DNA from: Candidatus Helarchaeota archaeon
GTDB taxonomy: Archaea > Asgardarchaeota > Lokiarchaeia > Helarchaeales > JABXJV01
Assembly (NCBI GenBank): GCA_013375355.1
Contig: JABXJV010000194.1
Coordinates: 1-8,487 of the forward strand
Length of the DNA stretch: 8,487 bases
Reading direction: 5' to 3'
How positions within the stretch are numbered: position 1 is the first letter of the stretch; every line of letters begins with the position of its first letter. The position numbers and the translations under genes were made by a program. Below are positions 5,598 through 8,487 of this stretch, piece after piece. The notes under the pieces were generated by a model. It worked only from the letters and a program-made list of their open reading frames with translations, was not told the DNA's origin and ran no database searches.

Positions 5598-5601
5598 AAA
5601 G

Positions 5602-5617
5602 ATTCTTGCCAAAGAAT
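5602..5617 (+). terminator. Short hairpin after the zinc-ribbon gene, possible terminator
   Basis: ATTCTT and AAGAAT form a perfect six-base stem around a GCCA loop, starting five bases after the TAA stop. It is followed by AT-rich sequence but only a short T run, so termination is possible but weakly supported. Confidence 0.35.
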
Positions 5618-5625
5618 ATTTAAAA
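5612..5625 (+). promoter_or_regulatory. Possible TATA box of the membrane-anchored protein gene
   Basis: AAGAATATTTAAAA resembles a BRE plus TATA and would start transcription near 5645, giving a leader of about 35 bases before TTG 5679. It overlaps the right arm of the hairpin. Confidence 0.35.
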
Positions 5626-5678
5626 TTTATTAATTAAAGATTATAAACTATAAAGAGGAATATGAGGAATTAATTCAG

Positions 5679-6104
5679 TTGGTTAATAAAAAATATTTAG
5701 CATTTGGAATAATAATGGTGTTAATTGTCGGGGGAATTTTTGCAATTTATTTTTCCTCTATGGTCAATAGTAAAAATGAAGATGAATTATTTGTTACATT
5801 AGCATTGCTCCCCAGTAAATTTCAACTTAACATCAAATCTAATACAAATTGGATAGGTAAATTTATTGGTAAGGATATATCAGGTTCTGGTGATTCACAT
5901 TTGTCACAAATAGTAGTAATTAGGGGATATATGGAATTAGAAATAAGTACTAGTGGATGGCTTTATTATTCTTTTTCTGGCTTTGGTAAAACATTGTCTA
6001 GTGGGTGGATCAATAATACTGGATATCAAGTGTCTGATTTCCAATGGAGTCCGTTTATTGACCTTTGGTTTTTACTTAACCCAGTTACATTAATTCCTGT
6101 GTGA
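5679..6104 (+). CDS. Single-pass membrane-anchored protein with extracytoplasmic domain
   Basis: The protein has 141 residues from TTG 5679, with GAGGA at 5664-5668 ten bases upstream. A short basic start (VNKK) precedes one hydrophobic helix at about residues 7-27, with no obvious signal peptidase or lipobox site, so it looks like a signal anchor. The rest is rich in Ser, Gly, Thr and aromatic residues (for example SGWLYYSFSGFGKTLSSGW) with alternating hydrophobicity, which suggests a small beta-rich domain outside the cell. The last residues (FIDLWFLLNPVTLIPV) are hydrophobic. They could be a buried strand or a short second membrane contact, or could mark a truncated protein. It lies 81 bases after the zinc-ribbon gene and may have its own promoter. 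No family recognised. Confidence 0.65.
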   Translation: MVNKKYLAFGIIMVLIVGGIFAIYFSSMVNSKNEDELFVTLALLPSKFQLNIKSNTNWIGKFIGKDISGSGDSHLSQIVVIRGYMELEISTSGWLYYSFSGFGKTLSSGWINNTGYQVSDFQWSPFIDLWFLLNPVTLIPV

Positions 6105-6170
6105 TAAAATGTTCTAATATTTCAGCTACAATAAATAACGAAATATCTGGAAATCGGTGGAAACAACCCC

Positions 6171-6213
6171 TCGAGTTAAAATAAAGAAAAGATATCGTAG
6201 AAAAAAAGAATAG
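6171..6213 (+). pseudogene. Relic of the 3' end of the zinc-ribbon gene
   Basis: The 20 bases at 6175-6194 are identical to 5559-5578, and the similarity continues to the stop. Read in frame, it gives PRVKIKKRYRRKKE then TAG, against TRVKIKKRYKRKKD then TAA in the intact gene. Upstream of it the cysteine codons are gone and the frame closes at a TAA near 6138. It is a gene-end fragment without start or zinc ligands, left by a duplication or by loss of a second copy. Confidence 0.75.
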
Positions 6214-6364
6214 AACGGTTTTTTAGTGAATTTTTAGAGATATTCATCGTAATAAAATATTACAGGTATATAGCATTTTGTATGACTAATTGTAAAAAAA
6301 ATAGGCAAGAACAACATAATAGATTAAAAAAATTATAAGTTTGCGTATTTTTGTAGGACGATGA

Positions 6365-6380
6365 TAAGGTTTAAATATTT
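6365..6380 (+). promoter_or_regulatory. BRE/TATA promoter of the tandem membrane gene pair
   Basis: AAGGTTTAAATATTTA combines a BRE-like AAGG with a TATA box. The expected start is near 6399, about 25 bases before ATG 6425, leaving room for the AAGGTG ribosome site at 6413-6418. Confidence 0.6.
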
Positions 6381-6424
6381 AGTGTACAACAGTAGTACAG
6401 AAAAAAATATTCAAGGTGTTATAA

Positions 6425-6949
6425 ATGGAATTTGAATGGAAATGGTCTGGAATTTTAGGAATTATAATGATAGGTATAGGAATATTGAATACAGTTCTGG
6501 CGTTTGTGTTATTGGATCCAATTTTATCGTTTCCAATAATAGGGTATTCTAGTGTAATGGTAATTACTTTGGTTTTCTGTGTGTTATATGGTGTAATAGG
6601 TGCTCTAATACTATTTGCTTCATTAAAGGACATTAAAAATTTGTCCTTAGCAGGATTAATGGCTGGAATAATTATATTTTCGTTTGCATTAATCAGTAGC
6701 TTTCTTATTTTACAAGGTACTGTTGATATTAAACCCTATGCTGTTCCGTGGTTTACACTCGCTCATGAGGGTTTAAGTGATTTGCCCGAGATCTCCCAAT
6801 TGATACTTTATGCATTCTATGGATTGCCAATATATGATATTATACCGAGTATAGGTTTATTTTATTGGATTAACCTTGTATCATCAATAGCTAGCATGGT
6901 AATAGCATTCTTGGCCTATTTATGGTTCGAAAAATTATTCGAGGTGTAA
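6425..6949 (+). CDS. Four-helix membrane protein, first of a tandem pair
   Basis: The protein has 174 residues from ATG 6425, preceded by AAGGTG at 6413-6418. It begins MEFEWKW, then has helices at about residues 9-30, 44-66, 74-96 and 143-166. Between the third and fourth helix is a conserved polar or amphipathic loop, DIKPYAVPWFTLAHEGLSDL followed by PEISQLILYAF, with Pro, Trp, His and Glu residues that may line a site outside the helices. The next gene is the same length within four residues and about 73% identical (about 124 of 170 aligned positions by eye, no gaps). The loop is among the best-kept parts. The extra C-terminal residues LFEV contain the ribosome site of the next gene. No known family recognised; a membrane sensor, channel or scaffold cannot be separated. 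Confidence 0.8.
   Translation: MEFEWKWSGILGIIMIGIGILNTVLAFVLLDPILSFPIIGYSSVMVITLVFCVLYGVIGALILFASLKDIKNLSLAGLMAGIIIFSFALISSFLILQGTVDIKPYAVPWFTLAHEGLSDLPEISQLILYAFYGLPIYDIIPSIGLFYWINLVSSIASMVIAFLAYLWFEKLFEV
6941..6946 (+). promoter_or_regulatory. GAGGTG ribosome binding site supporting the TTG start at 6953
   Basis: GAGGTG codes for the last two residues (Glu-Val) of the first gene and lies six bases before TTG 6953. The same spacing is found for AAGGTG before ATG 6425, so the leader was duplicated with the gene. Confidence 0.7.
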
Positions 6950-6952
6950 TAA

Positions 6953-7465
6953 TTGGAATTTGAATGGAAATATTCAACAATCTTCGCAATTATACTAATT
7001 GGTATTGGAATAATAGCTACGATTCTGGGATTGGTTTTATTGGATCCGATTTTATCGTTTCCAATGGTAGATCTTCCTAGTGTAATGGTGATTACTCTAG
7101 TTTTTTGCGTGTCGTATAGTGTAGTAGGTGCGCTAATACTTTTTGCTTCACTAAAGGACAATAAAAATTTGTCCTTAGCAGGAACAATGGTTGGATTGAT
7201 TATATTCTCGTTTGCATTAATCACGAGCTTCCTTATTATAGCAGGTACTATTGATATTAAACCCTATGCTATTCCGTGGTTTATACTCGCTCATGAGGGA
7301 TTAGATGATTTGCCCACTATCTCCCAATTGATTCTTTATTTATATTTTGGATTGCCAATACATATGTCCATACCGAGTGTAGGATTCTTTTATTGGATTA
7401 ATATTTATTCCTCAATTGCTGGTATGTCATTAGCAATTCTTGCCTATCTCTATTCCGAAAAATAA
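6953..7465 (+). CDS. Four-helix membrane protein, second of a tandem pair
   Basis: The protein has 170 residues from TTG 6953, three bases after the stop of its paralogue. The TTG start is fixed by the shared MEFEWK sequence and the GAGGTG site. Helices lie at about residues 9-30, 43-66, 74-96 and 143-166. The loop DIKPYAIPWFILAHEGLDDL is kept, as are LLDPILSFP after the first helix and ALILFASLKDNKNLSLAG between the second and third. Differences from the first copy cluster near residues 38-42, 97-98 and 129-139, so these may be the parts that changed role. The two proteins are probably made from one mRNA and could form a hetero-oligomer (inference). It is followed by a T-rich terminator. Function unknown. 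Confidence 0.8.
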   Translation: MEFEWKYSTIFAIILIGIGIIATILGLVLLDPILSFPMVDLPSVMVITLVFCVSYSVVGALILFASLKDNKNLSLAGTMVGLIIFSFALITSFLIIAGTIDIKPYAIPWFILAHEGLDDLPTISQLILYLYFGLPIHMSIPSVGFFYWINIYSSIAGMSLAILAYLYSEK

Positions 7466-7496
7466 AACAAATAAACACACGACTTTTCAAAAACTA

Positions 7497-7526
7497 TTTT
7501 TTCTTTTTTTTTATCTAATTTTTTTT
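7497..7526 (+). terminator. T-rich archaeal-type terminator, including a 14-base duplication
   Basis: Runs of six, nine and eight T residues follow the stop of the second membrane gene, which is the usual archaeal termination signal. The unit ttttttttatctaa occurs twice back to back (7505-7518 and 7519-7532). On the minus strand, the T-rich gtttatttgttttattttt reading near 7480-7460 could end the convergent transporter transcript. Confidence 0.7.
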
Positions 7527-7536
7527 ATCTAACTAA

Positions 7537-8487
7537 TTACTGTTTCTCTGCCATTTCTTTAGCTTTTGAAATATATTTCTCGATTAAATATTCTTGTTTC
7601 TTTTTAATTGGAAATGTTTCTGGGCTGTAAACGACCAAAATAATGCTTAGGATATATAACCCTATCATTAAAGAAAATAGAGTATTTCGAATGAAATTAA
7701 GTTGAAGCCCTAGAAATATCCAATCATAAGAGAAACCCAGTATTAAAAGAGCTGTAGCACTCCAAGTAATATCTGCTTCAAGTCCCATAAATAACCAATT
7801 ATAAGAAATAGCTATATCATAAAAAAAATAACTTGTTATAAGTTCATAGAGAAAAATGGGGGTTAAGAACAAAGATATCAAAATGGATTTCAATCTTAAA
7901 TCAGATTTAATAATAATGTCACCTGACATAGTAAAAATACCTACTGTTATCATTATACCATAAGCTAATCCATTAAATATACTAATTATCATCGTATAAC
8001 CGATAATACTTGATAAAATCCAATTAAACCCAATTAAAGCAAATGATAAAAAAATCAAAACCTTTCTTCCAAGATATTCTCCATATCCAGAAAGTAAAAA
8101 AGCAACAATAGCACCAATTAAAAATGGGAGAAAATTTATTTCTGAAACACGCCTAACATTAAATAGATATGAATTAAATGCGACATTGCTCATAGTACTT
8201 ACATATATTAGATTACTTATAAATAGGGTTACGAAAAATATATAGATAGGCGAAATTATCAACAGGAATTCAGCAAAACTAATAGATTTTAATTTCACAT
8301 CAATTTCAGATACTTGTCTTTTTTTTAAAATTAAAAAGGATAGTAGAATTCCAGTTAAAATAATATCAATAACAAATTGAATCTCACTTTGTAAAAAAGA
8401 AAACTGAAAGATTAAGATCAAGGGTATAAAAGAAATTAATAAAATATACGATGTTAATTGTTGTCTATTGGTAATTTCTGTTCTCAA
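7537..8487 (-). CDS. MFS-type transporter, C-terminal part, cut by the right window edge
   Basis: The frame is open from the window edge to TAA at 7539-7537 and gives 316 residues. A TTG falls exactly on the last bases of the window, but this is probably not the true start. About nine hydrophobic helices are visible (near residues 11-31, 35-53, 72-94, 117-134, 143-160, 163-186, 199-222, 240-256 and 268-287). GYGEYLGRKVLI at 134-145 resembles MFS motif A, which lies in loops 2-3 and 8-9. With four helices before it and four or five after, it fits loop 8-9 best, so about four helices are likely missing upstream. The end SPETFPIKKK followed by a charged helix (LIEKYISKAKEMAEKQ) is usual for the cytoplasmic tail of such carriers. 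MFS proteins move small solutes across the cytoplasmic membrane; the substrate is unknown. It converges on the tandem membrane pair. Confidence 0.6.
   Translation of the reverse strand: MRTEITNRQQLTSYILLISFIPLILIFQFSFLQSEIQFVIDIILTGILLSFLILKKRQVSEIDVKLKSISFAEFLLIISPIYIFFVTLFISNLIYVSTMSNVAFNSYLFNVRRVSEINFLPFLIGAIVAFLLSGYGEYLGRKVLIFLSFALIGFNWILSSIIGYTMIISIFNGLAYGIMITVGIFTMSGDIIIKSDLRLKSILISLFLTPIFLYELITSYFFYDIAISYNWLFMGLEADITWSATALLILGFSYDWIFLGLQLNFIRNTLFSLMIGLYILSIILVVYSPETFPIKKKQEYLIEKYISKAKEMAEKQ

Larger units (their letters stand above)
6105..6424 (+). other. 320-base gene-free stretch
   Basis: It holds the relic of the zinc-ribbon 3' end (6171-6213), a T6 run at about 6219-6224 that might end transcription, and the promoter of the following gene pair near 6365-6380. 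I see no tRNA-like fold and no convincing open frame; the longest ATG frame I noticed (6282) has 18 codons. The part between 6225 and 6360 shows nothing I can name. Confidence 0.6.

Noticed and set aside
6282..6338. 18-codon ATG frame in the gene-free stretch
   Set aside because: It is very short, with Lys/Asn/Gln-rich content typical of random AT-rich sequence and no ribosome site.
6105..6424. tRNA or structured RNA in the gene-free stretch
   Set aside because: No acceptor/T-arm pattern and no GC-rich paired segments were visible; the composition is plain AT-rich.
6379..6633. 84-codon minus-strand frame in the first tandem membrane gene
   Set aside because: A similar shadow appears at 6916-7224 in the second copy, as expected from the duplicated plus-strand gene. 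The plus-strand proteins are the ones with membrane helices and ribosome sites.

Overview
The window looks like archaeal DNA, most likely from an Asgard archaeon of the Lokiarchaeia type (moderate confidence, from style rather than a marker gene). The sequence is strongly AT-rich. Purine-rich BRE plus TATA boxes sit about 45 to 65 bases before start codons. Shine-Dalgarno sites of the GGAGG/GGTG type are used, many starts are TTG, and genes are packed in short operons with TTGA or longer overlaps. A RING-like zinc finger protein and many small membrane proteins without recognisable family also fit. No rRNA, tRNA, CRISPR array or transposase was found.

Minus strand, 1-2249: a four-gene operon read right to left from a good TATA box at 2293-2306. 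Its genes share parts with one another. The first gene (2249-1788) joins the N-terminal 20 or so residues of the second gene (a zinc-ribbon plus RING-like protein, 1781-1035) to the C-terminal membrane half of the third gene (930-406), through a basic linker made of a 12-residue repeat. The fourth gene (416 to the left edge) is a paralogue of the third and overlaps it by 11 bases. This operon is the most unusual part of the window.

Centre, 2476-5597: a minus-strand ATP-grasp enzyme (3612-2476) diverges from a plus-strand run of a winged-helix protein, a ParA/MinD-type ATPase, two small paralogous two-helix membrane proteins and a small zinc ribbon. The 97-base divergent gap holds one nearly symmetric TATA element that could serve both directions. 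The last three genes overlap by exactly four bases and each starts with TTG.

Plus strand, 5598-7465: a single-pass membrane-anchored protein; a 320-base gene-free stretch holding a relic copy of the 3' end of the zinc-ribbon gene; then a tandem pair of four-helix membrane proteins about 73% identical to each other, ending in a strong T-rich terminator. A convergent MFS-type transporter (minus strand) runs off the right edge and is probably missing its first membrane helices.

The common theme is local duplication: three separate tandem or near-tandem paralogue sets, one chimeric gene and one gene-end relic in 8.5 kb. The zinc-binding, membrane and ParA proteins may belong to membrane-associated processes, but no pathway can be named from the sequence alone.
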